From: Chamaecyparis obtusa
Lineage: Eukaryota; Streptophyta; Pinopsida; Cupressales; Cupressaceae
Assembly (NCBI GenBank): GCA_027943335.1
Contig: BSBK01006379.1
Coordinates: forward strand, 1-64,000
Direction: 5' to 3'
DNA length: 64,000 bases
Below are positions 11,951-23,856 of this stretch, piece by piece (position 1 is the first letter of the stretch; the number at the start of each line of letters is the position of its first letter). Both the position numbers and the translations under genes were made by a program. The notes under the pieces were generated by a model. The model was not told the origin of the DNA and ran no database searches. It saw nothing but the letters and a program-made list of their open reading frames with translations.

Positions 11951-12825
11951 TGATGAAGGGTGCTCTCCTTAATACGAAAAACACATAACAAAAATAGAGA
12001 AACAACAACAATAATATGCAAGAACAGAAAATTGGATTCTTATTATCTCCACAAATGTGGAATTACAAACATTAAGAATTATAATATGCAAAGTCGCATG
12101 GGCATTCCCTTACAATATCCTGTATGACAAAGCCTCGAATCAATACCTAGATCTACTACCCAGAACTATTCTGAACTGCCTAAGACAATAATACAGCCTT
12201 CCTTATATAGGAAAATTCCACTGCCCGAGAAGGTTCCAAAAATTTAGCCCTAAGGGCCGACCAAACTTAGAATTATTTTATTTTTCAATTTATTACATCA
12301 AAGTCAGCTCAAAATAACTTTTGAAACCCGAACAAAAATTTTGAAGGAAAATTATTTTTCACCATTTCAGGTGACCCGACTTCCGGACACCATAAGTCAT
12401 CACCAGTTGACCCGATTGACTATTATAACCCCATTTCGAAAACGCCATGAAGTGCTCTACAGGCTTGACCAACATAAATGCTCGTCATGCAAATTTTTGA
12501 CCTCATCCGGGGCCTCTAAAGCCTTCAAAACTAAGTTCAAAGTTTTTGTACCCTGCTGCCAATAACGAAAATCTTCAATATCTTCCAATATACACTTGAT
12601 CTGGTAGTGAAACTTTACTGGCAGACTTATATGACCAAAATGAACCTCCAAGAAAGAAATCAGATCATTCTGAGCACATACGAAAATTACAAAAAATAGT
12701 AACTTTCCATAAATAGCAGCTCTGCACAAAATAGCCCTTATTGAATATAAAAATAGAAATATATATATATATATATTTTTTGGGTGATGCAAGATTTCTC
12801 TTACACCCAGGATGCTCCTGCATCA
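11951..12825 (-). repeat. LTR2 (shared by copies A and B)
   Basis: 875 bp, TGATGCAGG to CTTCATCA on the minus strand. Serves at once as 5' LTR of A and 3' LTR of B. TATA-like element at 12199-12211. The TA repeat near 12763-12777 is the longest of the four LTRs. Confidence 0.94.
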
Positions 12826-12863
12826 GCCACCCAGGGTAATTTGAGAAGTGACCCTGTCACGAC

Positions 12864-14329
12864 TCAGGTGTGCAGAGGAAAACCAAGATTGCTAACCTCC
12901 TCCTTTGTCAACCATGATGAATCTTCAACAGGTCATCCTTTCCACTTGACCAGATATTCTTCATATGTCTTGTTCCTTGTGCTTCTTCCAACATGACTGT
13001 TCAGTATATCTTCGATCTCCTTAGTGTCTGAACTACTTGCTGGAATACTCCACTGTGCTACTGTGATCTCATCTTCAACACCTCCTTCATGATACTCTGT
13101 CAGATCTGAAATGTTAAACACTCATGAAATATTTAGCTCAGTAGGCAATTCTACATCATATGCATTTCTTGAATCATGTTTCTTAAGTATCCTACATGGT
13201 CCAAACTTCTTCATTTTCAGCTTGTTATATGTACCAACTAGAAACCGCTCCTTCCGCAAAATGAACCATGACTTCATCACTAACCTCAAATTCTTTATAC
13301 CTCCTTTTCTCATCTGCCTTAGCCTTATACTGTGTGTTCATCTTGGTAATATACTTCCTCACCTCCCCGTGGATGTTCTTCAAGTGTTCTACAAAATCTT
13401 CAGCTTTAGCACTACTTATTTCTCCTTTATTTATCTTCCTCAATTCAGATGCATTTCTTGGACTACTTCCATATACAATCTAGAATGGTAATTTACTAGT
13501 GCTTCTATTGATAGAATTATTGTATGAAAATTCTACTTGTGGTAAAATCAAATCCCATCCTGTTGCCTTATCTCCAACCAAACATCTGAGCAAATTTCCT
13601 AAACTTCTATTCACCACCTCTGTCTATCCATCAGTCTGTGGATGATGTGATGAACTGAACTTCAAATCTATCTTCAAATTCTTCCACAATGTCTGCCAGA
13701 AATATCTAACAAACTTAGTATCTCGATCTGAAACTATGGTCTTTGGCAAACCATGTAGTCTCACCACTTTTCAGAAAAACAATCCTGCTACATAAACAGC
13801 ATCATTAGTCTTCTTGCAGGGAATGAAATGTGCCATCTTCAAAAATCTATCAACCACCACAAAAATTGAATCATGTCCCCACGGAGTTCTCGGTAAACCA
13901 AGAACAAAGTCCATACTGATATCCTCCCAAGGCTTCTCCGGTATAGGTAATGGCTGATACAACCCTGTATTTTGCTTCACTCCTTTCACCATCTGACATA
14001 CTCTGCAACTCTGTACAAACTTCTTCACATCTTGCTGCAATTGTGGCCAATAATAATTCTCACCAACCAAAGCAAGGGTTTTATCATGACCAAAATGTCC
14101 AGCCAATCCTCCGCTATGCTTCTCCTTGATGAGATTCTCCCTCATAGAACTTCGTGGAATGCACAACTGACTCCCTCTGAATAGCATATCATCATGGATG
14201 ATGAAATCCAACCATTTCGTCCTGTCTAGAGTAACAGGTTCTGTACAAGCTTTTCAAGCTTCACCAAAATCAGGATCCTCTGGATACAAATTCTTGAGTT
14301 CCTTGAATCCAACCACTTCAATCTGCATT
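12864..14329 (-). pseudogene. Copy B integrase and chromodomain
   Basis: The zinc-binding domain and the [16 protein letters not shown] core are present within 13771-14211. The frame then breaks: a stop near 13765 and, close to the third catalytic residue, TDG-stop-TEVV instead of TDGQTEVV, so the Glu codon is intact but unreachable. The distal part ([31 protein letters not shown]) is split over three frames between 12933 and 13443. The TGA after WKG is shared with A and C. Pol stop at 12864-12866. Role as in copy A; non-functional. Confidence 0.88.
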
Positions 14330-15850
14330 TCTGTCAGCAATAGTTGTCTTTTGCTAAGAGCATCTGCAACCCTATTAGACTTTCCACTCTTGTGTTTCAA
14401 AACAAATGTATAACTCTGCAAAAACTCAACCCATTTCAAATGTATTTGATTCAATTTTCCTTGACTATTCGAATATTGCAAAGCTTGATGATCAGTATAC
14501 CAAACAAACTCCTTAGCAAGTAGATAATGTCTCCACTTCTTTAATGCATGAACTATAGCATAAAATTCTTGATCATAAATAGAATATTTCCTCTTGGCAT
14601 CATTTAACTTCTCACTGAAATAAGTAACAGGTTTACCTTCTTGGCTCATAACAGCTCCTATTGCAGTACCACTAGCATCACAATTTACTTGAAACACCTT
14701 ATTAAAATCTGGAAGTGCTAAAATAGGTTGTTCTGTAACTTTTTGTTTCAACAATTGAAAACTCTTTTCTGCCCCATTAGTCCACTTAAACTCTTTTCTA
14801 TCCCCTCTCATTGTTTCAGTCAAGGGTCCACAAATACTGCTAAAATTTCTGATAAACTTTCTGTAAAAGCTGGCCAAACTATGAAAAGATCTTACCTCAG
14901 TAGCACTCCTTGGAGTAGGCCATTCAAGGATAGCCTGTACAATCTCTGGGTCTATTTTTAGACCTTCTGCTAAAACTACAAATCCCAAATACACTATATC
15001 TTTCTTCACAAAACTGCACTTCTTCAAATTAATCAATAATTTATCATCTCTCAACTTCTCAAACACCATATGAATATGCATCATATGTTCCTCCAATGTC
15101 TTGCTAAAAATTAAAATATCATCTAGGTAAACAATAACAAACTTACCCAGAAATTCTTTCAGAACCTCGTTCATGAGCCGCATGAAAGTGCTCGGTGCAT
15201 TGGTTAGCCCAAAAGGCATGACTAACCACTCATATAGTCCTTCCTTTGTTTTGAAGGCAGTCATCCATTCATCTCCTTTTCTGATTCGAATTTGGTGATA
15301 TCCACTCTTTAGATCTATCTTTGAAAAATACACAGCTCCACTCAAACAATCCATAATATCATCCATTCATGGCAATGAAAACCTATACTTGATTGTGATC
15401 TTGTTTATTGCTCTAGAATCTGTACACATCCTCCATTCTCCATTCTTCTTTGGTGCTAATACTACTGGTACAGCACATGGACTCAGGCTTTCCCAAATCA
15501 ATCCCTTCTGTAACAACTCGTGTACTTGTCTATTCAACTCTTCACTTTCTGCTGGTGTCATTCTGTGTGCTACCTTGTTTGGCAAACTGGCTCCTAGAAT
15601 CAAATCCATCTGATGACTGATCTTCCTTACGGGTGGTAATCCATCAAGTACATTAGCAGATACAATATCTTGAAACTCATTCAACAAATCTGCAACCTCT
15701 ACAGGTACATCCTCTACTTCTTTACCAACTTTTAGAATTAAAGTAAAACACACATGCTCATGCCTCATACCATCTAGGAATTTTCTTCCATCAACAAATG
15801 TTATTCTGGCATTACCACATACCTTTTCTTTGGTGTCCTTCAATGGTTTT
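14330..15850 (-). pseudogene. Copy B reverse transcriptase and RNase H (370-aa open frame)
   Basis: The longest intact reverse transcriptase frame in the array, from [19 protein letters not shown] at 15366 through YLDDILIF, the connection domain and RNase H ([19 protein letters not shown] region, SNRVADALS). Copy B has Gly-Leu-Tyr-Glu where A and C have a TGA, so B keeps the ancestral codon. The upstream portion (15367-15843) ends in a stop between RFSLP and MDDIM. A 3-bp in-frame deletion removes one Glu of GKEEVED. Apparently complete catalytic motifs, but not connected to gag or integrase in one frame. Confidence 0.9.
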
Positions 15851-17399
15851 AGCTAATGTCGCACTCCATCCTTTGTCAGGGAATAGGTATTCGCATGACC
15901 ATCGTGTACAACACATCTGTCAAACTACCACGGTCTATCCAACAACATATGACATGCATCCATAGAGATGATATCGCATAGTATCTCATCTTGGTACCCA
16001 CCGATCTTGAACTTTACCAGGCACTGTTCACTGACCATGACCTTGTGGTCATCCTTCACCTAGGCAATCTGATATGGATGTGGGTGTTTTTGTCTCTTGA
16101 GCTTCAACTTTGTCACCATCTCTTCTGACACCAAATTGTCAGTGCTTTCACTATCGATAATCACATCACAACATTTACCCTCACACTTGCATCTAGTGTG
16201 AAACAGGCTCCTCCTTTGTTGAGGTTCATTCTCCCCATTCAGCAAGACTTTTCTGTTAATTAGTGTTTCTCCTCTTTCAGCATCTTCAGAATTTGATGAT
16301 CTAGCATCTTCATCGACATGTGCAACTCTGGCCTAGCCTTCATTTCTCCTGTCTATTCTGCCTTGGCGCTGAGGACATTCAAATGCCCTATGACATTGTT
16401 CTTCATAGTGAAAACATGTTCCATGGAAGCCACCTCTTCCAGATCCTTGTCCTCTTCCTCTTCCTCTTTGATCTCTATTATTCTGATCCTGAAAGCGATT
16501 GGAATTATTTCATCACTGATTCTGACTGCTACTAGCCTCATCCTTCTTTTTCGGATCTTCATTCGGCCACCATATGACCGTCCACCAGATCGTCCACCGT
16601 GACCTCTTTCATTTTGTCTGCTCTCAAAATTCTTGTTCAACTTTTCCTCTACTTTTAGGACAAACTGGTATGCCTCTTCAATACTATTGATTCGAACCAG
16701 ATTTAGCTCCTCCTGAATGCTTGGCCTTAACCCATTAAGGTATCGGGCAACTTTCTCTTTATCATCTTCTGCATGGCCTGTTATGATAAGAATTTGATAG
16801 AACTCCTTTGTATACTCCTGAACAGATCTTCCAGCTTGCTTCAAACTCTACATTTTTTTTAGTAGGTCAAGCTCATAATCAACAGAAATGAACTGTCGGT
16901 TCAATTTATCCACCATCCGATCCCATCTCGTGATTTTCTCCTTTCCCCTTCTATTTCGCTTCAACTGAATCTCTTGCCACCATATCTTCGCATGACCTTT
17001 CAGTCTGGCCTTCGCGAATTTCACCCTATTAGGATCCTCAACATCTTCATACTCAAAATATTCTTGACATTCATTGATCCAGTCGATCAATTCTTCTGGA
17101 TTAAGATTTTCAAAAAATGTAGGAACCTCAATCTTAGGTCTTTTCCCAATCTTAGAAATGGCCCGAAAACATCTTTCTTCCTCCTGGTTCACAATTTTGA
17201 CTTCTCCTTCTTGATATTCTTCTTCAGCTTCATCCTCGCTTTCATCTCTGACATTAAGATTCATTCCTCTGTGAATCTCTTCTTGCAATGCTCGCACTTG
17301 TCTCTGCAGCTCTCTAACCTCAGGTGTCACAGCACCAGCTCTTCTACCACGTTCTCTTCGTGGAGGCATTTTTGCAATGCGTGTTGAAACCCTAACCAT
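15851..17399 (-). pseudogene. Copy B gag and protease
   Basis: Starts at ATG 17399 (MVRVSTRIAKMPPRRERG). The N-terminal half is open to 16848, where a TAG replaces Gln in KKMQSLKQ. Downstream gag continues (QEYTKEFYQ, EEAYQFVLKVEEKLNK), then a frameshift in the Arg/Gly-rich linker near 16560. The zinc knuckle is damaged and the protease reads DSES instead of DSGS (near 16155), removing the catalytic-loop Gly. A stop lies next to the LLGRPW equivalent. Clearly a dead copy. Confidence 0.86.
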
Positions 17400-17455
17400 G
17401 GTCCTGGTGCAACTGCCTCATAGTCGGTGATCTGTTTATACACTCAAGAACTCCT

Positions 17456-17467
17456 GCTCTGATACCA
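17456..17467 (-). other. Primer binding site, copy B
   Basis: TGGTATCAGAGC on the minus strand, two bases from LTR3; perfect match to the initiator-Met tRNA 3' end, identical to the sites in A and C. Confidence 0.93.
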
Positions 17468-17469
17468 CT

Positions 17470-18337
17470 TGATGAAGGGTGCTCCCCTTAATACCACAAA
17501 CACATAACAGAAATAGAGAAACAACAACAATAATATGCAAGAATAGAAAATTGGCTTCTTATTATGTCCACAAATGTGGAATTACAAACTTTCAGAATTA
17601 CAATATGCAAAGCCGCATGGGCATTCCCTTACAATATTCTATAGAACAAAGCTTCGAATCAATACCCAGATCTACTACCCAGAACTATTCTGAACTGCCT
17701 AAGACAATAATACAGCCTTCCTTATATAGGCAAATTCCACCGCTCGAGAAGGTTCCAGAAATTTAGCCCTAAGGGCCGACCAAACTTAGAATTATTTTAT
17801 TTTTCAATTTATTACATCAAAGTCAGCTCAAAATAACTTTTGAAACCCGAACATAAATTTTGAAGGAGAATTATTTTCTGCCATTTCAGGTGACCTGACT
17901 TTCAGAGACCATAAGTCATCACTAGTTGACCCGATTGACTATTATAACCCCATTTCAGAAATGCCATGAAGCGCTCTACAGGCTTGATCGGTGCAAGCGC
18001 CCATCACCCAAATTTTCAACATCATCTGGGGCCTCTAAAGTCTTCAAAGTTGAGTTCAAAGTTTTTGTACCCTACTGCCAATACCGAAAATCTTCAATAT
18101 CTTCCAATATACACTTGATCTGGCAGTAAAACTTTACTGGCAGACTTATATGACCAAAATGAGCCTCCAAGAAAGAAATCAGATCATTCTGAGCACATAC
18201 AAAAATTACCAAAAATAGTAACTTTCCATAAATAGCAGCTCTGCACAAAATAGCCCTTATTGAATATAAAAATAGAAATTTTTTTTTTTTTTTGGGTGAT
18301 GCAAGATTGCTCTTACACCCAGGATGCTCCTGCATCA
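17470..18337 (-). repeat. LTR3 (shared by copies B and C)
   Basis: 868 bp, TGATGCAGG to CTTCATCA on the minus strand; 5' LTR of B and 3' LTR of C. TATA-like element at 17718-17730. Shares with LTR4 the gcaagcgcccatcaccc stretch near 17992-18010, which LTR1 and LTR2 lack. The microsatellite is pure T here (18279-18293). Confidence 0.94.
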
Positions 18338-18375
18338 GCCACCCAAGGTAATTTGAGAAGTGATCCTGTCACGAC

Positions 18376-19833
18376 TCAGGTGTGCAGAGGAAAACTAAGA
18401 CGGCTAACCTCCTCCTTTGTCAACCATGATAAATTTTCAACAAGTCATCCTTTCCACTTGACCAGATATTCTTCATATGTCCTATTCCTTGTGCTTCTGC
18501 CAATATGACTATCCAGTATATCTTCAATCTCCTTAGTGTCTGAACTAGTTGCTGGAATACTCCACTGTGCTGCTATGATCTCATCTTCAACACCTCCTTC
18601 ATGATACTCTGTTAGATTTGAAATGTTAAACACTGGTAAAATATTTGGCTCAGTAGGCAATTCTACCTCATATGCATTTCCTGAATCATGTTTCTTCAGT
18701 ATCCTACATGGTCCAAACTTCTTCATTTTCAGCTTGTTATATGTACCAACTAGAAACCACTCCTTCCGCAAATGAACCATGACTTCATCACCAACCTCAA
18801 ATTCCTTATACCTCCTTTTCTCATCTTCCTTAGCCTTATACTGTCCATTCATCTTGGTAATATACTTCCTCACCTCCCCGTGGATGTTCTTCAAGTGTTT
18901 AGCAAAATCCTCAGCTTCAACACTACTTATTTCTCCTTTATCTATCTTCCTCAATTCAGATGCATTTCTTGGACTACTTCCATATACAATCTGGAATGGT
19001 GATTTACCAGTGCTCCTGTTGACAGAATTATTGTATGCAAATTCTATTTGTGGTAAAATCAAATCCCATCTTGTTGGCTTATCTCCAACCAAACATCTCA
19101 GCAAATTTCTCAAACTTCTATTCACCACCTCTGTCTGTCCATCAGTCTGTGTATGATGTGATGAACTGAACTTCAAATCTATCTTCAACTTCTTCCACAA
19201 TGTCTGCCAGAAATATCCAACAAACTTAGTATCTCGATCTGAAACTATGGTCTTTGGCAAACCATGTAGTCTCACCACTTCTCGAAAAAACAATCCTGCT
19301 ACATGAACAGCATCATTAGTCTTCTTGCAGGGAATGAAATGTGCCATCTTCAAAAATCTATCAACCACCACAAAAATTGAATCATGTCCCCACAAAGTTC
19401 TCGGTAAATAAAGAACAAAGTCCATATTGATATCCTCCCAAGGCTTCTCCGGTATAGGTAATGGCTGATACAACCCTGTATTCTGCTTCACTCCTTCCAC
19501 CATCTGACATACTCTGCAACTCTGTACAAACTTCTTCACATCTTGTTGCAATTGTGGCCAATAATAATTCTCACCAACCAAAGCAAGGGTTTTATCATGA
19601 CCAAAATGTCTAGCCAATCCTCCGCTATGCTTCTCCTTGATGAGATTCTCCCTCATAGAACTTCGTGGAATGCACAACTGACTCCCTCTGAATAGCATAT
19701 CACCATGGATGATGAAATCCAACCATTTCGTCCTGTCTAGAGTAACAGGTTCTGTACAAGCTTTCCAAGCTTCACCAAAATCAGGATCCTCTGGATACAA
19801 ATTCTTGAGTTCCTTGAACCCAACCACTTCAAT
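18376..19833 (-). pseudogene. Copy C integrase and chromodomain (460-aa open frame)
   Basis: The best preserved integrase of the array, open from about 19827 to 18445. It includes the zinc-binding domain (HFGHDKT ... CRVCQ), the three catalytic positions (MDFVLYLPR, SDRDTKF, TDGQTEVVNRS), the C-terminal [20 protein letters not shown] region and chromodomain start EEYLVKWKG. The only obvious break is the TGA after WKG that all three copies carry, truncating the chromodomain. Pol would otherwise end at 18376-18378. The integrase joins cDNA to host DNA; catalytic residues are all present, but the fused upstream frame is broken. Confidence 0.9.
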
Positions 19834-21378
19834 CTACATTTCTGTCAGCAATAGTTGCCTTTTGCTAGGAGCATCTGCAACCCTATTAGACTTTCCACTC
19901 CTGTGTTTCAAAACAAATGTATAACTTTGCAAAAACTCAACCCATTTCAAATGTCTTTGATTCAATTTTCTTTGACTATTCGAATATTGCAAAGCTTGAT
20001 GATCAGTATACCAAACAAACTCCTTAGCAAGTAGATAATGTCTCCACTTCTTTAATGCCTGAACTATAGCATAAAATTCTTGATCATAAATAGAATATTT
20101 CCTCTTGGCATCATTTAACTTCTCACTGAAATAAGTAACAAGTTTACCTTCTTGGCTCATAAAAGCTCCTATTGCAGTACCACTAGCATCACAATCTACT
20201 TGAAACACCTTATTAAAATCTGGAAGTGCTAAAATAGGTTGTTCTGTAACTTTTTGTTTCAACAATTGAAAACTCTTTTTTGCCCCATTAGTCCACTTAA
20301 ACTCTTTTCTATCCCCTCTCATTGTTTCAGTCAAGGGTCCACAAATACTGCTAAAATTTTTGATAAACTTTCTGTAAAAGCTAGCCAAACCATGAAAAGA
20401 TCTTACCTCAGTAGCACTCCTTGGAGTAGGCCATTCAAGGATAGCTTGTACCTTCTTTGGGTCTATTTTTAGACTTTCTGCTGAAACTACAAATCTCAAA
20501 TACACTAACTCTTTCTTCACAAAACTGCACTTCTTCAAATTAATCAACAATTTCTCATCTCTCAACTTCTCAAACACCATACGAATATGCATCATATGTT
20601 CCTCTAATGTCTTGCTAAAAATCAAAATATCATCTAGGTAAACAATGACAAACTTACCCAAAAATTCTTTCAGAACCTCGTTCATGAGCCGCATGAAAGT
20701 GCTTGGTGCATTGGTTAGCCCAAAAAAAATGACTAACCACTCATATAGTCATTCCTTTGTTTTGAAGGTAGTCTTTCATTCATCTCCCTCTTTGATCTGA
20801 ATCTGGTGATATCCACTCTTCAGATCTATCTTTGAGAAATACACAGCTCCACTCAAACAATCCATAATATCATCCATTCGTGGCAATGAAAACCTATACT
20901 TGATTGTGATCTTGTTTATTGCTCTGAAATCTGTACACATCCTCCATTCTCCATTCTTCTTTGGTGCTAATACTGCTGGTACAACACATGGACTCAGGCT
21001 CACCCGAATCAATTCCTTCTGTAACAACTCATGTACTTATCTGTTCAACTCTTCACTTTCTACTAGTGTCATTCTGTGTGCTGCTTTGTTGGGCAAACTG
21101 GCTCTTGGAATCAAATCCATCTGATGACTAATCTTCCTTACGGGTGGTAATCCATCAGGTACATTATCAGATATAATATTCTGAAACTCATTCAACAAAT
21201 CTGCAACCTCTAGAGGTACATCCTCTACTTCTTCTTTACCAACTTTTAGAATTAAAGCAAAACACACATGCTCATGCCTCATACCATCTAGAAATTTTCT
21301 TCCATCAACAAATGTTATTCTGGCATTACCACATACCTTTTCTTCGGTCTCCTTCAATGGCTTTAGCTTATGTCGCAC
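19834..21378 (-). pseudogene. Copy C reverse transcriptase and RNase H
   Basis: RNase H and most of the reverse transcriptase are open from 20694 to 19834, with [23 protein letters not shown] and RVADAPSKR. Upstream, [13 protein letters not shown] is in a separate open stretch (20776-21027), followed by a stop at GDE and the TGA after FKTKE that copy A also has. A stop in place of Gln sits just before [10 protein letters not shown]. The YLDD site is intact. Inactive because of these stops. Confidence 0.9.
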
Positions 21379-22915
21379 TCCATCCTTTGTCAGGGAATAG
21401 GTATTCGTACGACCATTGTGTATAGCACATCTGTCAAACTACCACGGTCTACCCAACAACATATGACATGCATCCATAGAGATGATATCGCATAGTACCT
21501 CATCTTGGTACCCGCCGATCTTGAACTTTACTAGGCACTGTTCACTGACCATGACCTTGTGGTCATCCTGCACCCAGGCAATCCGATATGGATGTGGGTG
21601 TTTTTGTCTCTTGAGCTTCAACTTTGTCACCATATTTTCTGACACCAAATTGTTAGTGCTTCCACTATCGATAATCACATCACAACATTTACCCTCACAC
21701 TTGCATCTAGTGTGAAACAGGCTCCTCTTTTGTTCAGGTTCATTCTCGCCACTCAGCAAGACTCTTTTGTTAATTAGCGTTTCTCCTCTTTCAGCATCTT
21801 CAGAATTTGATGATCTAGCATCTTCATCAACATGTGTAACTCTGGCCTGGCCTTCATTTCTCCTGTCTGTTCTGCCTTGGCACTGAGGACATTCAAATGC
21901 CCTATGACCTTCTTCTCCAGAGTGAAAATATGTTCCACAGAAGCCACCTCTTCCAGATCCTTGTCCTCTTCCTCTTCCTCTCTAATCTCTATTATTCTGA
22001 TCCTAGAAGCGATTGAAATTATTTCCTCGCTGATTCTGACTGCTACTGGCCTCATCCTTCTTTTTCGGATCTTCATTTCGGCCGCCATATGACTGTCCAC
22101 CAGATCGTCCACCGCGACCTCTTCCATTTTCTCTGCTCTCAAAATTCTTTTTTCAACTTTTCCTCTACTTTTAGGGAAAACTGGTATGCCTCTTCAATAC
22201 TATTCATTCGAACCAGATTCAACTCCTCCTGAATGCTTGGCCTTAACCCATTAAGGTATTGGGCAACTTTCTCTTTCTCAGCTTCTGCATGGCCTGTTCT
22301 GATGAGAAGTCGATAGAACTCCTTTGTATACTCCTGAACAGATCTTCCAGCTTGCTTCAAACTCTGCATTTTCTTCAGTAGGTCAAGCTCATAATCAACA
22401 GGAATGAACTGTCGCTTCAATTTATCCACCATCCGATCCCATCTCATGATTTTCTCCTTTCCCCTTCTATTTCACTCCAACTGAATCTCTAGCCACCATA
22501 TCTTCGCATGACCTTTCAGTCTGGCCTTCACGAATTTGACCCTATCAGGATCCTCAACATCTTCATACTCAAATTATTCCTGACATTCATTGATCCAGTC
22601 GATCAATTCTTCTGGGTTAAGATTTCTAGAAAATGTAGGAACCTCAATCTTAGGTCTTTTCTCAATCTTAGAAATGGCCCGAAAAAGTCTCTCTTCCTCC
22701 TGGTTCACAATTTTGACTTCTCCTTCTTGATATTCTTCTTCAGCTTCATCCTCGCTTTCATCTCTGACATTAAGATTCATTCCTCTATGAATCTCTTCTT
22801 GCAATGCTCGCACTTGTCTCTGCAGCTCTCTAACCTCAGGTGTCACAGCACCAGCTCTTCTACCACGTTCTCTTCGTGGAGGCATTTTTGCAATGCGCGT
22901 TGAAACCCTAACCAT
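21379..22915 (-). pseudogene. Copy C gag and protease
   Basis: Starts at ATG 22915 (MVRVSTRIAKMPPRRERG). Gag is interrupted by a stop after DWINECQE (near 22573) and another in the EIQLE region, then reopens (22447-22139). An extra T near 22150 shifts the frame at KLNKNF relative to A and B. The knuckle region lies near 21920-21960 in a shifted frame. The protease part (21759-21439) keeps IDSGSTNNLVSE and LLGRPW. Overall gag is broken while the protease looks intact. Confidence 0.87.
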
Positions 22916-22972
22916 GGTCCTAGTGCAAACTGCCTCATAGTCGGCGATCTGTTTATACACTCAAGAACTCCT

Positions 22973-22984
22973 GCTCTGATACCA
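22973..22984 (-). other. Primer binding site, copy C
   Basis: TGGTATCAGAGC on the minus strand two bases from LTR4, complementary to the initiator-Met tRNA 3' end. Confidence 0.93.
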
Positions 22985-22986
22985 CT

Positions 22987-23856
22987 TGATGAAGGGTGCT
23001 CCCCTTAATACCACAAACACATAACAGAAATAGAGAAACAACAACAATAATATGCAAGAACAAAAAATTGGCTTCTTATTATCTCCACAAATGTGGAATT
23101 ACAAACTTTCAGAATTACAATATGCAAAGCCACATGGGCATTCCCTTACAATATTCTGTAGGACAAAGCCTCGAATCAATACCCAGATCTACTACCCAGA
23201 ACTATTCTGAACTGCCTAAGACAATAATACAGCTTTCCTTATATAGGCAAATTCCACCGCCCAAGAAGGTTCCAGAAATTTAGCCCTAAGGGCCGACCAA
23301 ACTTAGAATTATTTTATTTTTCAATTTATTACATCAAAGTTGGCTCAAAATAACTTTTGAAACCCGAACATAAATTTTGAAGAAAAATTATTTTCCGCCA
23401 TTTCAAGTGACCCGACTTCCGGAGACCATAAGTCATCACTAGTTGACCCAATTGACTATTATAACCCCATTTCAAAAATGCCATGAAGCGCTCTAAGGGC
23501 TTGATTGGCGCAAGCGCCCATCACCCAAATTTTTGACCTCATCCGAGGCCTCTAAAGCCTTCAAAACTAAGTTCAAAGTTTCTGTACCCTGCTGCCAATA
23601 CCGAAAATCTTCAATATCTTCCAATATACACTTGATCTGGCAATGAAACTTTACTGGTAGACTTATATGACCAAAATGAACCTCCAAGAAAGAAATCAGA
23701 TCATTCTGAGCACATACGAAAATTACCAAAAATAGTAACTTTCCATAAATAGTAGCTCTACACAAAATAGCCCTTATTGAATATAAAAACAGAAATATAT
23801 TTTTATTTTTTTTGGTGATGCAAGATTGCTCTTACACCCAGGATGCTCCTGCATCA
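22987..23856 (-). repeat. LTR4 (5' LTR of the array)
   Basis: 870 bp, TGATGCAGG to CTTCATCA on the minus strand. As the outer 5' LTR it would drive transcription of the array; TATA-like CCTATATAAGG at 23235-23247 (with the same position in all LTRs). Followed on the plus strand by gccat, matching 4 of 5 bases of the left flank. Confidence 0.94.

Larger units (their letters stand above)
6433..23856 (-). mobile_element. Tandem chromovirus array: 4 LTRs, 3 internal regions
   Basis: Reading on the minus strand from right to left the order is LTR4, copy C, LTR3, copy B, LTR2, copy A, LTR1. Neighbouring copies share one LTR. The internal lengths are almost equal (4646, 4644 and 4649 bp) and LTRs are 868-875 bp. 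Each internal region starts with an initiator-Met tRNA primer site and ends with the same pol stop. The outer flanks carry a 5-bp near-duplication (gccac at 6428-6432, gccat at 23857-23861), while no target duplication is seen at inner junctions. This indicates one insertion event enlarged by LTR-LTR unequal recombination, rather than three independent insertions. It interrupts LINE ORF1. Confidence 0.92.
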
